A stretch of 64,000 nt of DNA from Euzebya tangerina. GTDB taxonomy: Bacteria > Actinomycetota > Nitriliruptoria > Euzebyales > Euzebyaceae. The stretch is from the NCBI RefSeq assembly GCF_003074135.1, contig NZ_PPDK01000001.1, positions 186,001 through 250,000 on the forward strand, read 5' to 3'. The notes beneath the pieces were generated by a model, which was not told where the DNA came from, made no database searches, and worked only from the letters and a program-made list of their open reading frames with translations. Shown here one piece after another: positions 43,365 through 52,789 of the stretch. A program made the translations under genes and the position numbers. How positions within the stretch are numbered: position 1 is the first letter of the stretch; the number at the start of each line of letters is the position of its first letter.

Positions 43365-45389
43365 TCAGATGGTCGCTCGTCCGTCCACGTCCAAGGACAA
43401 GTTCAGTTGCGTGCCAGCACGGATGGCGAACCTGCAGTCGTCAGCCAGAGGACAGCCACCGCATTGCGGCTTGGTCGGCCAGCAGTGCCGGTCGGCCAGT
43501 TCCAGGAGTGCCAGAGATGCGAGGGCCGCACGGAACCGAGTGCGGGGATCCCGCGTCTCCTCGTCGTCCGTCCCGATGAGCCGTGCTATCGCCAGCCTGC
43601 CGTCGGACATGCTGTTCTGGTTGTCGACGTCGATGTCGAGATACCGGGCGGCGACACGGAGAAGTCCCGACGTGACGATGACAGGGTCGCTATCCGGCCC
43701 TGGCACCAGACGGCAAACCAATCGTGAAAGGGCCCGGCTGATCCCCGGCAGCTTCTCCATCTCCTCCGGAGATCCCAGGGAGCCCTCACCTGCCAGTACC
43801 GCTTCAGCCAGGGCGTTGATCGACTTAGGGTCCACCGCACGTCCTTGCATGCGGATGAACCCAGTTGCTGCGGACCGGTTGCTGATCGTCGTCCCGGGAT
43901 CGGCCAAGCCGCTCCTGACGAAGCTCCAGACGGCTTCCAGCCGGCTTCCTCCAAGACGACCACCGACGAGTTGCGTGATGAGCGTCGGCCATCGGAGCTC
44001 ATCCTCCGGGTGCCGTCCGGCGGACAGCTCCTGTGCCACGGCACCCACCCTGGGATCGATGGTGGCGTCCTTATCCATCTGGTCCAGCAGCCAGTCGGCC
44101 AGATCCGAGCTGACGGCCCCAGTCGGCCGATCACCCTGACGCCCGGCGTGAAGAGATGTCCTGACCGACTTCGCGATCTGCCGTGCAGCTCGGGGCGGCA
44201 CAGCGTTGCCGATCTGGCGGAACGCAGCCGTCGGTGGGCCGGCGAAGCGGACGTGGTCCGGGAAGGTCTGCACCCTTGCGGCTTCGCGTACCGTCAACGT
44301 ACGTTCCTGTTCCGGGTGGATGTACCAGTAGCCATCCTTCGCGATGTGTGCGGTGATGGTCCGGCAGTAGTCGTCCCAAGCCAGCCGCTTGTACTTATCA
44401 TCGAAGATGTCGTCGCGGTAGCGCTTGAGCTCATCGGGGAGTTCGGAGTAGCGCATGGACGGGTCCATGAGCGCGAAAGCCTGACGGTCGTCCTCTCTGA
44501 CGGGCCGGGTGATGTGATCGCGCACACGGCTCCTCTCGTTCCCCTGCAGACCAGCCCGCATCTCCTGGGCGAACGCCGACAACTCGTTCTCAGGCGCGTA
44601 CGAGGTCCAACCTCCCTCAGCTCCCTCCGGACGCCATCCCCCCTCGACAGGTGGCAGATCACTGATCGCATCTCGGAGGGAAACCGGTTCGTCGACCGGA
44701 TCGGGCCAGTCATATCGGATGCCGTCGGCCAATGCGATGAGGATCAATCGCTGACGGAATTGCGGCACGCCGTACAGGAACGTGTCGACCAACCGCCAGT
44801 GGACCGAGTAGCCCAGTTGCTCGAGCTCTTCTGTCATGGTCCTCACGACCAGCATGTCCCTGTCGAGGGCCATATCCGGCACGTTCTCCATCATCACGGC
44901 GGGGGGCCTGCCGATCTCGATGACCCGCATGAACGAGCGCCAGAGCTGTGCTCGCAGATCCTCGGCATCTCTGCGGCCCTCGGACACCAGATGCCGGAGC
45001 ATGGACCGGCCCGCCTTGGAGAAGGGCTGGCACGGCGGCCCCCCGGCGACGAGCTCGATGTCGAGCTCATCCACCAGCCGTCCCACCTGTTCGACCACCG
45101 CGGGGTCTGCGAGGTCCCAATCGACCGAGAGTCCCGGGCACAGCGATCGGTGGGTGTTGAGCGCCTCCTCGTCCACATCGATGCCGAGGACGACCGCATA
45201 TCCGGCGTCCTCCAATCCGATCGACATGCCGCCGGCGCCGCAGAAGAGGTCGATCGCGCGAGGCTTGCCCGGCAGGGCGGTCCGCAGCATATGACGCAGA
45301 TCGTCAACGGTGTTACAGGCGAGTGGGTGAGGACGCGGCTCGAGTATCGGTCCGCGGACCAGTTTCACGCCGTACTTGCCCGATCCCAT
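43365..45389 (-). CDS. C5-cytosine DNA methyltransferase fused to an endonuclease III-like Fe-S domain
   Basis: ATG 45389 follows AGGGAGG. Residues 40-415 are a complete C5 methyltransferase: DLFCGAGGMSIG (about 48), GGPPCQPFSKAG with the catalytic Cys (about 118), ENVPDM, FRQRLILIA and QIGNAVPP (about 392). Residues 430-674 look like an HhH-GPD DNA glycosylase of the Nth/MutY family: LPGISRALSRLV at the hairpin-helix-hairpin and a C-terminal CX6CX2CX5C set (Cys in CWPTKPQCGGCPLADDC) identical in spacing to the endonuclease III [4Fe-4S] loop. The catalytic Lys and Asp of Nth (LPGVGRK, VDTH) are replaced. Methylation should protect DNA; the second domain probably recognises DNA rather than cutting it. 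Confidence 0.88.
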   Translation of the reverse strand: MGSGKYGVKLVRGPILEPRPHPLACNTVDDLRHMLRTALPGKPRAIDLFCGAGGMSIGLEDAGYAVVLGIDVDEEALNTHRSLCPGLSVDWDLADPAVVEQVGRLVDELDIELVAGGPPCQPFSKAGRSMLRHLVSEGRRDAEDLRAQLWRSFMRVIEIGRPPAVMMENVPDMALDRDMLVVRTMTEELEQLGYSVHWRLVDTFLYGVPQFRQRLILIALADGIRYDWPDPVDEPVSLRDAISDLPPVEGGWRPEGAEGGWTSYAPENELSAFAQEMRAGLQGNERSRVRDHITRPVREDDRQAFALMDPSMRYSELPDELKRYRDDIFDDKYKRLAWDDYCRTITAHIAKDGYWYIHPEQERTLTVREAARVQTFPDHVRFAGPPTAAFRQIGNAVPPRAARQIAKSVRTSLHAGRQGDRPTGAVSSDLADWLLDQMDKDATIDPRVGAVAQELSAGRHPEDELRWPTLITQLVGGRLGGSRLEAVWSFVRSGLADPGTTISNRSAATGFIRMQGRAVDPKSINALAEAVLAGEGSLGSPEEMEKLPGISRALSRLVCRLVPGPDSDPVIVTSGLLRVAARYLDIDVDNQNSMSDGRLAIARLIGTDDEETRDPRTRFRAALASLALLELADRHCWPTKPQCGGCPLADDCRFAIRAGTQLNLSLDVDGRATI

Positions 45390-45705
45390 GTGCCTCCCTA
45401 CAGCCGCTCATGCGCAAGACTAGAGCCTAGGTGGACCATGGTGGGCGGGAAGGCCGAGGCGATGTTGTGTGGTCAAACCTGAGGACGCTGGGAGCGGTGC
45501 TACACCGGTGGGCTTCGCGCAGGCGGCGTCGCCCCGCCGCATAGGCCGCGGTTGCGCGGCATGACTGCCAACCTCCACTCTCTCCCGAACTCGGGGCAAT
45601 TCCCGATTACGCTGGCCGAGGCGAAGCTTGCACTGGCCATAAACAACCGAGCTAGCCGCAAGAGTCCGGATGAGCCACCAATCGACCACCACCTGGGGGA
45701 AGATC
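45390..45705. promoter_or_regulatory. Divergent control region between the methyltransferase and the Z1 operon
   Basis: About 316 bases without a convincing gene separate the two oppositely transcribed halves of the island. It contains CCTAGG near 45427, a GC-rich inverted repeat (GCGGCG/CGCCGC around 45516-45540) and an A/T-rich stretch just before the Z1 start. Promoters for both directions must lie here, but no specific operator is identified. Confidence 0.4.
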
Positions 45706-48201
45706 ATGCAGCCGACCGATTTGAATCGCTGGCTGATGAAATACCAAAAGTACCTTGTCATGATGGGCGCTGAAGATGCCCGCATCTCGCTGGCTGACGA
45801 CGGATGGACCCAAGAGCGCATCGACATCGTCGCCGCGGAGCACACCCGCCGGATCGGCGCGGTCACTTTGTCTGGCGGACTGGTCGCCTCCGAGGTCAAG
45901 GGCTGGATCGATGGCAGCATGCTGGTCGATTCCGCACGACCTCGCTGGGTGTTCACGCGCGGCCGGCTTAACGTTCCTGACGATGCCCTGCCCATAATCG
46001 ATCGCACGACAGACGAGATCCTCGCCAAGATGCCAGATCCCAAGCAGCCGGAGATCTTTGGCCGAGGTCTGGTCGTGGGCTACGTCCAGTCAGGTAAGAC
46101 CACAAGCTTCACGGCGCTGGCTGCGAAAGCTGCCGACGCCGGATACGACCTGATCGTCGTCCTTGCCGGCATCCACACCAGCCTCAGGCGCCAGACCCAA
46201 GAGCGCGTGCAAGCCGATCTCTGGCACAAGGACGCGATGTGGTGGACCGCCACGGGCGTCAGCGACTTCGAGCCTAGGGGCGGTGGCACCTCACTGCGCT
46301 CCCGCATGTATGGGAACGGCAAGCGCGGCCTCCTGGTCGTCAAGAAGAACACCACCCGCCTCAAGAACCTCGCCGATTGGCTGTGGTCCGCCGGTCCCGG
46401 AGAACGGGCCAAGCTGTCTGTCCTCGTGATCGACGACGAGGCCGATCAGGCCGGGCTCGACGTCAGCCCAGGCCCAGAACTTGCCGGGGTGCACGAGCAG
46501 TTGATGCGCATCGTGAACCTCGGCGACGGTCCCAACGAGCAGGACCGCGGCAACCTTCGTTGTGCCTACGTTGGCTACACAGCGACGCCGTACGCCAATG
46601 TTTTGACGCGCGTCGAGGAGGAAAACCTGTACCCGCGGCACTTCATATATCCGCTGCCCAAACCCGACGGCCACGTGGGAGCTGCCGAGTTGTTCGGTGA
46701 GGCCGTAGTCGGTAGTCCCGTCCGCGATGTCACCACTGCTCCTAAGCTCGAATCCGGCGGCGCCGCCGGCGCCGACCTCGAAGCGGCGATCGACTGGTTC
46801 GTGTGCGCGACCGCGGCCCGAGCAGTGATCGCGGGGGGAGTCGACCGCTTCAACTCGACCATGCTGATTCACACGGGCATGACCGTAGACGAGCACCGAG
46901 CAGCACGCGACCTCGTCGAGGCCTATCTGCTACAGCTGAGACAGCGCTTGGCAGAAGCAGCCGGGCGGGGCGCGTTCAAGCACTTCTACGAGCAGGAGGC
47001 ATCTCGCGTCAACGCAGCCGAGATCGGCGAGACCACGATCAGCTGGAAGGAGCTGTCACCGCACGTCGACACAGTCCTGCACCATTTGATCGACCGGACC
47101 GACGCTGGCAAGCGCTTCAAAGAGGACGGCCGCTGGCAGCGCGCCCACTCCGGCGTCATCATCGACAACTCCCAAGAGGACTCTGAAGATCGGCTCACCT
47201 ACGGCGCTACCGACCGCGACGAATCCGGCGTGACGGTCATCGCAATCGGCGGGAACACGCTGTCCCGCGGACTCACGCTGGAGGGACTCTGCGTGAGCTT
47301 CTTCGCAAGGACGTCGGGCAACTACGACAGCCTCATGCAGATGGGCCGGTGGTTCGGGTTCCGGCCTGGCTATCGCCACCTAACCCGCCTGTGGACCACC
47401 TCCGAGCTGCGCCGCCGGTTCCGGAGGCTGACCGAGGTCGAAGACCGTTTCCGCCAAGAACTGGTGGCGATGATTGACCAAGGTCTTTCGCCGTCGGACT
47501 ACGGCCCCCGAATCATGCTCGATCCAGACATGCAGGTGACGCGCCCGAACGCCATCAGAGCCGCGATGCGGTCCAGCACATGGGCCGGCTACACGGCCAG
47601 CATGACAACCCTGCTCTTGGACGACCCCAGCCTGATCGCGAACCAGAAAGCCGTGCGACGACTCGTCGCCGCACTCGACGACCCAGTCGCCCTCGATGGC
47701 GGCCCCAGCCTGATCGAAACCCATGTCTCAGGGCAGATGATCATCGACCTCCTCAGATCGCTGAGGATCCATCCCGATGACTACCGCATGAACACGCAGC
47801 AGATGATCGCCTACATCGCCCAAGCTGGCCTAGACGACTGGAACGTTGTCCTCCGCAGCGTCGGCGGCTCGCCCAGCACGTTCGACCTCGGCGAAAGCGT
47901 GGGTGAGATCGGAACAGTCGTGCGATCCAAGGTCGACAACGGACTTGCTGGAGGAGCGTACATCCAGACCCTGCTCGACAAGGGTGACGCCGTCATCGAC
48001 CTGCGCTCGCCCCGCAGCGACGGCAAGCGCGATCAGGGCGATCCGCCCCTGCTGCTCATCTACTGCATCGACGGGACGAGTAGCCCCCAGCGCGGAGGTC
48101 GGGCGAAGCTTGGAGCAACGATGACCGTCCCCGCCGTCGGGCTGTCGTTCCCGGTATCGGACGAACCTGCGACGATCCAGTGGACTGGAGCCCCAGCATG
48201 A
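45706..48201 (+). CDS. Z1-domain superfamily II helicase/ATPase
   Basis: ATG 45706 follows GGGGGAAG and is preferred to the in-frame ATG at 45670. The 831-residue protein has the Z1 helicase motifs: Walker A VVGYVQSGKTTSF (about 125), VIDDEADQAG as DEAD box (about 243), the GYTATPYANVL motif III (about 291), GGNTLSRGLTLEG (motif V, about 522) and QMGRWFGFRPGY (motif VI, about 544). Z1 proteins occur in operons with GHKL ATPases, PD-(D/E)XK proteins and methyltransferases, and are thought to remodel DNA or protein-DNA complexes in phage restriction. It overlaps the next gene by ATGA. Confidence 0.9.
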   Translation: MQPTDLNRWLMKYQKYLVMMGAEDARISLADDGWTQERIDIVAAEHTRRIGAVTLSGGLVASEVKGWIDGSMLVDSARPRWVFTRGRLNVPDDALPIIDRTTDEILAKMPDPKQPEIFGRGLVVGYVQSGKTTSFTALAAKAADAGYDLIVVLAGIHTSLRRQTQERVQADLWHKDAMWWTATGVSDFEPRGGGTSLRSRMYGNGKRGLLVVKKNTTRLKNLADWLWSAGPGERAKLSVLVIDDEADQAGLDVSPGPELAGVHEQLMRIVNLGDGPNEQDRGNLRCAYVGYTATPYANVLTRVEEENLYPRHFIYPLPKPDGHVGAAELFGEAVVGSPVRDVTTAPKLESGGAAGADLEAAIDWFVCATAARAVIAGGVDRFNSTMLIHTGMTVDEHRAARDLVEAYLLQLRQRLAEAAGRGAFKHFYEQEASRVNAAEIGETTISWKELSPHVDTVLHHLIDRTDAGKRFKEDGRWQRAHSGVIIDNSQEDSEDRLTYGATDRDESGVTVIAIGGNTLSRGLTLEGLCVSFFARTSGNYDSLMQMGRWFGFRPGYRHLTRLWTTSELRRRFRRLTEVEDRFRQELVAMIDQGLSPSDYGPRIMLDPDMQVTRPNAIRAAMRSSTWAGYTASMTTLLLDDPSLIANQKAVRRLVAALDDPVALDGGPSLIETHVSGQMIIDLLRSLRIHPDDYRMNTQQMIAYIAQAGLDDWNVVLRSVGGSPSTFDLGESVGEIGTVVRSKVDNGLAGGAYIQTLLDKGDAVIDLRSPRSDGKRDQGDPPLLLIYCIDGTSSPQRGGRAKLGATMTVPAVGLSFPVSDEPATIQWTGAPA

Positions 48202-49169
48202 GCGACGAGTGGCTTCCGGATGTGCGCGACAGGCTGGCGCTCCTTCGCAGTGACGCGTCCCGACACCCAGGGCACACCGTGACCGTGGCCCCACCGGACC
48301 AACCAGGGACCATGATCGGCATCACCAGCGCTGGAACGCTCTTCTTGGATATCGACTGCCGGCCGAGCGATGTCGCCACGAACGTCAGCTCTGCCCGCGT
48401 CAAGATCGGCTCGACCGAGCAAGGGTGCCGCGTGACCATCGACCAAAACGTGTCGGACTGGACGGCCGGCTCGTTCCTGCTCGAGGTGTTCGCCCGGCTG
48501 TCGCAGAACCAGCCCCGCGGGCGGGTTGCCGACATGGCCTTGCGCCGCTGGGCCGACTTGGTCAGCCGACCCGCGGGCCCCCGACTCGGCGACCGCGAGC
48601 TCGCGGGCTTGTTCGGGGAGCTGGAGATCCTCGAACTGGCGATGGAGCGCGGTGCACTGTTCGACCACTGGACTGGGTGGCGCAGGGAGGCCGTTGACTT
48701 CCGGTTCCCGGGACTTGTCGTAGAGGTCAAGGCCACGCTGTCACCCAACTACCGGCGGGTGCGGATCCACGGCCTCGAGCAGCTCGCCGACCCGCTCGAC
48801 GGCTCGCCGCTGATCCTCGTGCTGCGACGCCTGCAGTTGTCTCCTGAGGGGAGGTCGCTGCCCCTGCTTACCGACTCGCTCGTGGACCTCGGCGCCGATC
48901 GCGCCGCGCTCCTCGGGGCGCTCCACAACGTCGGCTACAGCGAGGCGCATCGAACCGACTACGAGGCCACGAGGTTCATCTCCGAGGTCGTCGCCCTCCG
49001 CGAGATCTCCGCTGATCACCCGAGACTGACGCCGGCAGCGGCCAGGGACATCGACTTGCAGGCCATCGACCGTGTCGACTACGTGCTGAACCTCAACGGA
49101 ACGGATCAGGACGACATGAACATCTCCATCGAGGAGCTATTCGACGAGCACCTGGGGCCCGCGTCGTGA
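48198..49169 (+). CDS. PD-(D/E)XK family protein (DUF4420-like)
   Basis: ATG 48198 overlaps the Z1 stop by four bases. The 323-residue protein has the restriction-endonuclease-like core: a helix with GLFGELEILELA (Glu near residue 138), VDFRFPG and the catalytic VVEVKATLSP (Glu-Val-Lys near 173-176), matching E...D...EXK. This domain layout corresponds to the PF14390-type family regularly encoded next to Z1 helicases. It is the most likely nuclease of the system. Its stop overlaps the next start by four bases. Confidence 0.85.
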   Translation: MSDEWLPDVRDRLALLRSDASRHPGHTVTVAPPDQPGTMIGITSAGTLFLDIDCRPSDVATNVSSARVKIGSTEQGCRVTIDQNVSDWTAGSFLLEVFARLSQNQPRGRVADMALRRWADLVSRPAGPRLGDRELAGLFGELEILELAMERGALFDHWTGWRREAVDFRFPGLVVEVKATLSPNYRRVRIHGLEQLADPLDGSPLILVLRRLQLSPEGRSLPLLTDSLVDLGADRAALLGALHNVGYSEAHRTDYEATRFISEVVALREISADHPRLTPAAARDIDLQAIDRVDYVLNLNGTDQDDMNISIEELFDEHLGPAS

Positions 49170-51124
49170 TCACGGTGAGCAGCGAGCCGCTACCGGACTC
49201 GGGCGGTCACATCGAAGGCGCCGTCACGCTCTCGAGCCACCTAGGACTGGCCTCGCTCCTAGTGCGCGAGACGGTTCAGAACAGCTGGGACGCGCAAGAT
49301 CACAACAGACCCGCTGGCGTGCCTGTGGAATGGCGGGCTGATGGGCGCACCGCCTCGGGATCGGAACTGGACGTTTTACGGCGGTTCCTGCCCGTCGGCG
49401 ATCTTGGGGGCTTCGACCGCGGGCGTGACGACGGCAGCGTAGGGCTGCGCCATCCGGCCGATGTGCTCGATGCCACGAGGACGTCCGCGCAAGTGCTGAT
49501 CATCTCCGACCGCTGGACCGTCGGTCTTTCAGGCCCTACGCGTGCCGGGGTCGACTGGAAGCCGGTGCGGAGCGGACGTCCCTGGCCCGACGGTGTCCAG
49601 CGCTTCGCCTACTTCATCCGCAACACCGGCCGCCCACGAGCAGCGGTCGGCGAGGGGGACGGTGGCTCGTACGGCATCGGCAAGTCGGTTCTCTGGCGCT
49701 CGAGTCTGTGCGGCACCATCTTGGTCCACTCGCGCACGACAGACGAGGATGGCGACCCTGTCGATCGCGTGATCGGGGCTGTGCACGGAGCGGACTTCAC
49801 TGAGGAGGGCCGGCAGTACACAGGACGCCACTTCGCTGGCCGATTGTCCGGCACGGCCGGTCGTCATCTGATCGAGCCCGTCACCGGAGCAGAGGCACGC
49901 CGCTTCGCTATCGACATGCAGCTACCGGACTACCCCGACGGGAGCTTTGGTACCAGCGTTGTCATCCTGGCACCGCGGTTCGCGGGCAGCGGTCCCGCCG
50001 CGATGAGCCGCATCCGCGATGCGGCCAGGTGGCAGGTCTGGCCGAAGTTCACGCGTGGGATCCGCGATGCCGACGGCCCGTCTGACATGGCCGTCGCCGT
50101 GAGCTGGCAGGGAGCCGATCTCGACATCCCCGATCCCGACGACGATCCGGAGCTCCAGCCCTACGTCCACGCGCTGCGACACGCTGCCGCTGGCCGCGCC
50201 CTTTCGCCACGCGAGGACAGGCCCGCATCGGACCACAGGATAGAGTGCGGCAGCCCGAGAAAGCAGCTCGGATGGCTCCGGATCCGCAAGGCCATAACCG
50301 AGAACGCCTACCACGTCACCGACGACGTCACCGGCACGGAGGACCCCGACGACCCCGAGCAGGACGTCGCATCCCCCGCTCCGTTCGACGCCGGCCCGCA
50401 TGGTCACGTCGCACTCATCCGCCGCAAGCCCCTCCTGCTCGTCAAGTACCTCGACCTGCCAGACGAGATGGCCGGCGAGCACGGGGCCCACGCCGGCGTC
50501 TTCCTGTCCGCAGACGATGAAGAGGTCGAACGTGCATTAACAGCGGCGGAACCCCCCGCACACGACGACTGGCGCCATCAGCAGGTCCGCGCCGAGACCG
50601 CAGGTAAGTACGGCTCGCGTTACGCCAAGCTGACCGTCGCTCGGATCAACGAGGCCCTCCGGTCACTCCGGACAGGTGTCGGCTCCGAAGCGCAGGCTGG
50701 TGATACCCAGGCTGCTTCGGCGCAGATCAGTCGGGGTCTCTTGGGCGCGGGCTGGGGAGGCGGCCGCAACGACGAAGGGGGAGGCGGCAGCGGCAGCGGT
50801 GGGTCGGCAGATCTGCGGGCCGTCGTGGAGCACCGGTCCACCGTCAGCCGGCGGTCCAGCACGGACCACGAGCTCCTTGTGACAGTCGAGGGCGGAACCG
50901 GACCCGTGGTCCTTCTCGCATCTGCCGTCGGTCGTGACAGCCAAGGACGCATGGACATCAGCGACATCGTCGAGTTCAGCTGGGTCGGACCCGACGGCGA
51001 GGTCGACGGTCCGGTGCTGCGACTCGACGACCCAGGTGAGGAGGCAGACTTGCGCCTCAGCGTCACCCAACCGATCACTGTCCTGCCGCGCGTGAGGGTC
51101 GAGGAGGTATCAGATGGCGGTTGA
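49166..51124 (+). CDS. Second, divergent GHKL-type ATPase protein
   Basis: GTG 49166. The 652-residue protein contains an N-box-like LVRETVQNSWDAQ (about 30-42, Glu, Asn and Asp in the right order), a degenerate G1 region ISDRWTVGLSG (about 112) and a good G2 lid GGSYGIGKSVLW (about 164-175). This is the pattern of a GHKL ATP-binding domain, though more divergent than the ATPase at 42025. The middle is unassigned; a Gly/Ser-rich linker (about 530-550) leads to a C-terminal beta-rich domain. It overlaps both neighbours, so it is a core part of the operon. Confidence 0.75.
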   Translation: MITVSSEPLPDSGGHIEGAVTLSSHLGLASLLVRETVQNSWDAQDHNRPAGVPVEWRADGRTASGSELDVLRRFLPVGDLGGFDRGRDDGSVGLRHPADVLDATRTSAQVLIISDRWTVGLSGPTRAGVDWKPVRSGRPWPDGVQRFAYFIRNTGRPRAAVGEGDGGSYGIGKSVLWRSSLCGTILVHSRTTDEDGDPVDRVIGAVHGADFTEEGRQYTGRHFAGRLSGTAGRHLIEPVTGAEARRFAIDMQLPDYPDGSFGTSVVILAPRFAGSGPAAMSRIRDAARWQVWPKFTRGIRDADGPSDMAVAVSWQGADLDIPDPDDDPELQPYVHALRHAAAGRALSPREDRPASDHRIECGSPRKQLGWLRIRKAITENAYHVTDDVTGTEDPDDPEQDVASPAPFDAGPHGHVALIRRKPLLLVKYLDLPDEMAGEHGAHAGVFLSADDEEVERALTAAEPPAHDDWRHQQVRAETAGKYGSRYAKLTVARINEALRSLRTGVGSEAQAGDTQAASAQISRGLLGAGWGGGRNDEGGGGSGSGGSADLRAVVEHRSTVSRRSSTDHELLVTVEGGTGPVVLLASAVGRDSQGRMDISDIVEFSWVGPDGEVDGPVLRLDDPGEEADLRLSVTQPITVLPRVRVEEVSDGG

Positions 51125-52007
51125 GCTCCGCCCGGAGTGGTGCGCCTCTGCCGTTTCGGCCCCCGGTGGGGCTGTCATCAGCGGTTGGCAGGTGACAGCG
51201 CCGGTCGCTAAGCCCTTGGAGGAGTTCGACGGCGACGACTGCGCCCCCGGCGCCGACATCATGCTGATGCGAGAAGCGGTGCTCGACGAGCGCGCGCTTC
51301 GGCGTGAGATGGGGCTCAGCGCCGCCGCAAGATTCGGCTTCACCGCTCGCTGGTACTGCCAGAAGGCAAACCTGGCCGGAGTCCATGATGGCGGTCCTAA
51401 TCCGGTTCTAGTCCTCGAGGATCTCACCATCACGCTTCCAGGTGCGGTCGCCGGGAGCGTCGAGCTTGAGACGTGTGTCGTCCTGACAGCAGCTGCGCAG
51501 TCCGATCCGCCTGTCGGCAGCGTCATCTGGTCCGATGCGTGGAGCGACCGCCACGACCTCGGCGGACGCGTTCTGGTCATCGAGGGTGATGAGTTCCGAG
51601 TTCCAGTCGTGCTCACCAATTTCGACAGAAGCCTGCCACCGGAGTGTCGAGCAGGGCTCTGGCACATCGACATCGACATCGAAGCCGAGATGCAGGACCG
51701 TGCAGCGAACAACATCACGATCCAGCTAAACGCTCGCCTGATCGACCAACGGTTCGACGGCCAAGTCGGCAAGGTACCGTCCGCGCTGCTACAGGCAATG
51801 CGCATCGACATGCTGCGACAGGTGGCGGCCAGGTTCCTGCCAGAGCCAGAGCCACAGGACTTCGACGACGACACATTCGCTGCGCTGGCTCTCGGCATCG
51901 CAGCCGGGACCGGTGGATCGTGGAGCTCGTCAGCGAGGCAAATGCTGGAGCAGCCCGCTGTCTTCGAAACCGCTCTCTGGTCGATCTTTTCGGACGGTGC
52001 TTGGTGA
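51114..52007 (+). CDS. Defence-operon protein of unknown function
   Basis: ATG 51114 lies inside the end of the previous gene (11-base overlap). The 297-residue product is soluble, with many short beta strands (for example ADIMLMREAV, NPVLVLEDLTITLPG, RVLVIEGDEFRVPVVL) and a helical acidic C terminus. No catalytic motif or family is recognised. Tight coupling to the GHKL and Z1 genes makes it a structural or adaptor part of the same machine; this is inference. Confidence 0.65.
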   Translation: MAVELRPEWCASAVSAPGGAVISGWQVTAPVAKPLEEFDGDDCAPGADIMLMREAVLDERALRREMGLSAAARFGFTARWYCQKANLAGVHDGGPNPVLVLEDLTITLPGAVAGSVELETCVVLTAAAQSDPPVGSVIWSDAWSDRHDLGGRVLVIEGDEFRVPVVLTNFDRSLPPECRAGLWHIDIDIEAEMQDRAANNITIQLNARLIDQRFDGQVGKVPSALLQAMRIDMLRQVAARFLPEPEPQDFDDDTFAALALGIAAGTGGSWSSSARQMLEQPAVFETALWSIFSDGAW

Positions 52008-52789
52008 GCAGCCCGCTTCTGCCCCGCTACACCATCGATGACGTTGTGAGGCGGCTCGCTGGAATGCACGGCAAGCCGGTCACCGCCTTGGAGCAGCTCC
52101 CTCCCGAGACGCTAGCGGATGTCACATGGGCAGCGGTCTCCGCTCCACGAGCGGAGCTCAGCTCGCTGCTCGGCCTCCGCAGCGAGCTGACCGACTGGGC
52201 AGCGGACGCCTTCGGCTTCCCCGGGGCTCTTGAGTCGGAGAAGCGGAAGGCAGACTGGAACACCGAGCTGGGGCTCCAGCTTCTCCAGCGCCTCGGAGAG
52301 CATGCGGAGGGCCGCCATCCGAACGTCCACGCGTGGCTGGCTTCGGCGCTCGTTCCCCACCTGGTCGTTCACCGGTGGGGCTGGCCCGAGACTGGACGGG
52401 ACGGTGCCGTGCCGTCCAGTCCTCGCAAGTGGTCCCGCTTCGGGATGGGTCTGCGCAACGGGCTGCGCCTTGCCCTGTATCGAGTGCAGGTTCTCGGCGA
52501 GGACGTCGCCCGGAACGCCAACGAGCAGGAGTTCCAAGATGTGCTCGAGCGCCCGGCCTTCGGCAACGACCCCCGGGTGGCCCGCACGATCCTTGCCAGA
52601 CTGATCGAGCTCCACGAGGATCCGAGGAGCTCCTACGGCAAGGCGGGCCTCGGGCGCACGGCCCACTGCGCGGCTGCGCTCCCGCGGCTCCGCACCCTCA
52701 ACGTGCTGAGACCTTTGGCCTTCCTCGACGAGCGGGACATCGTGGATGCGGTCGACCGCTGTGTCGAGGCGGCTGTGGATTATGACTGA
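52004..52789 (+). CDS. Defence-operon protein of unknown function (possibly DUF6339-like)
   Basis: GTG 52004 overlaps the previous stop by GTGA; the frame open further upstream is an overlap shadow. The 261-residue, mostly helical protein has a region rich in Trp, His and Arg (LVPHLVVHRWGWPETGRDG and WSRFGMGLRNGLRLALYR, about 113-160). It may be the DUF6339-type protein that I recall as a neighbour of Z1 genes in actinobacteria, but this is a low-confidence recollection. It is the last gene of the five-gene operon. Confidence 0.65.
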   Translation: MSSPLLPRYTIDDVVRRLAGMHGKPVTALEQLPPETLADVTWAAVSAPRAELSSLLGLRSELTDWAADAFGFPGALESEKRKADWNTELGLQLLQRLGEHAEGRHPNVHAWLASALVPHLVVHRWGWPETGRDGAVPSSPRKWSRFGMGLRNGLRLALYRVQVLGEDVARNANEQEFQDVLERPAFGNDPRVARTILARLIELHEDPRSSYGKAGLGRTAHCAAALPRLRTLNVLRPLAFLDERDIVDAVDRCVEAAVDYD

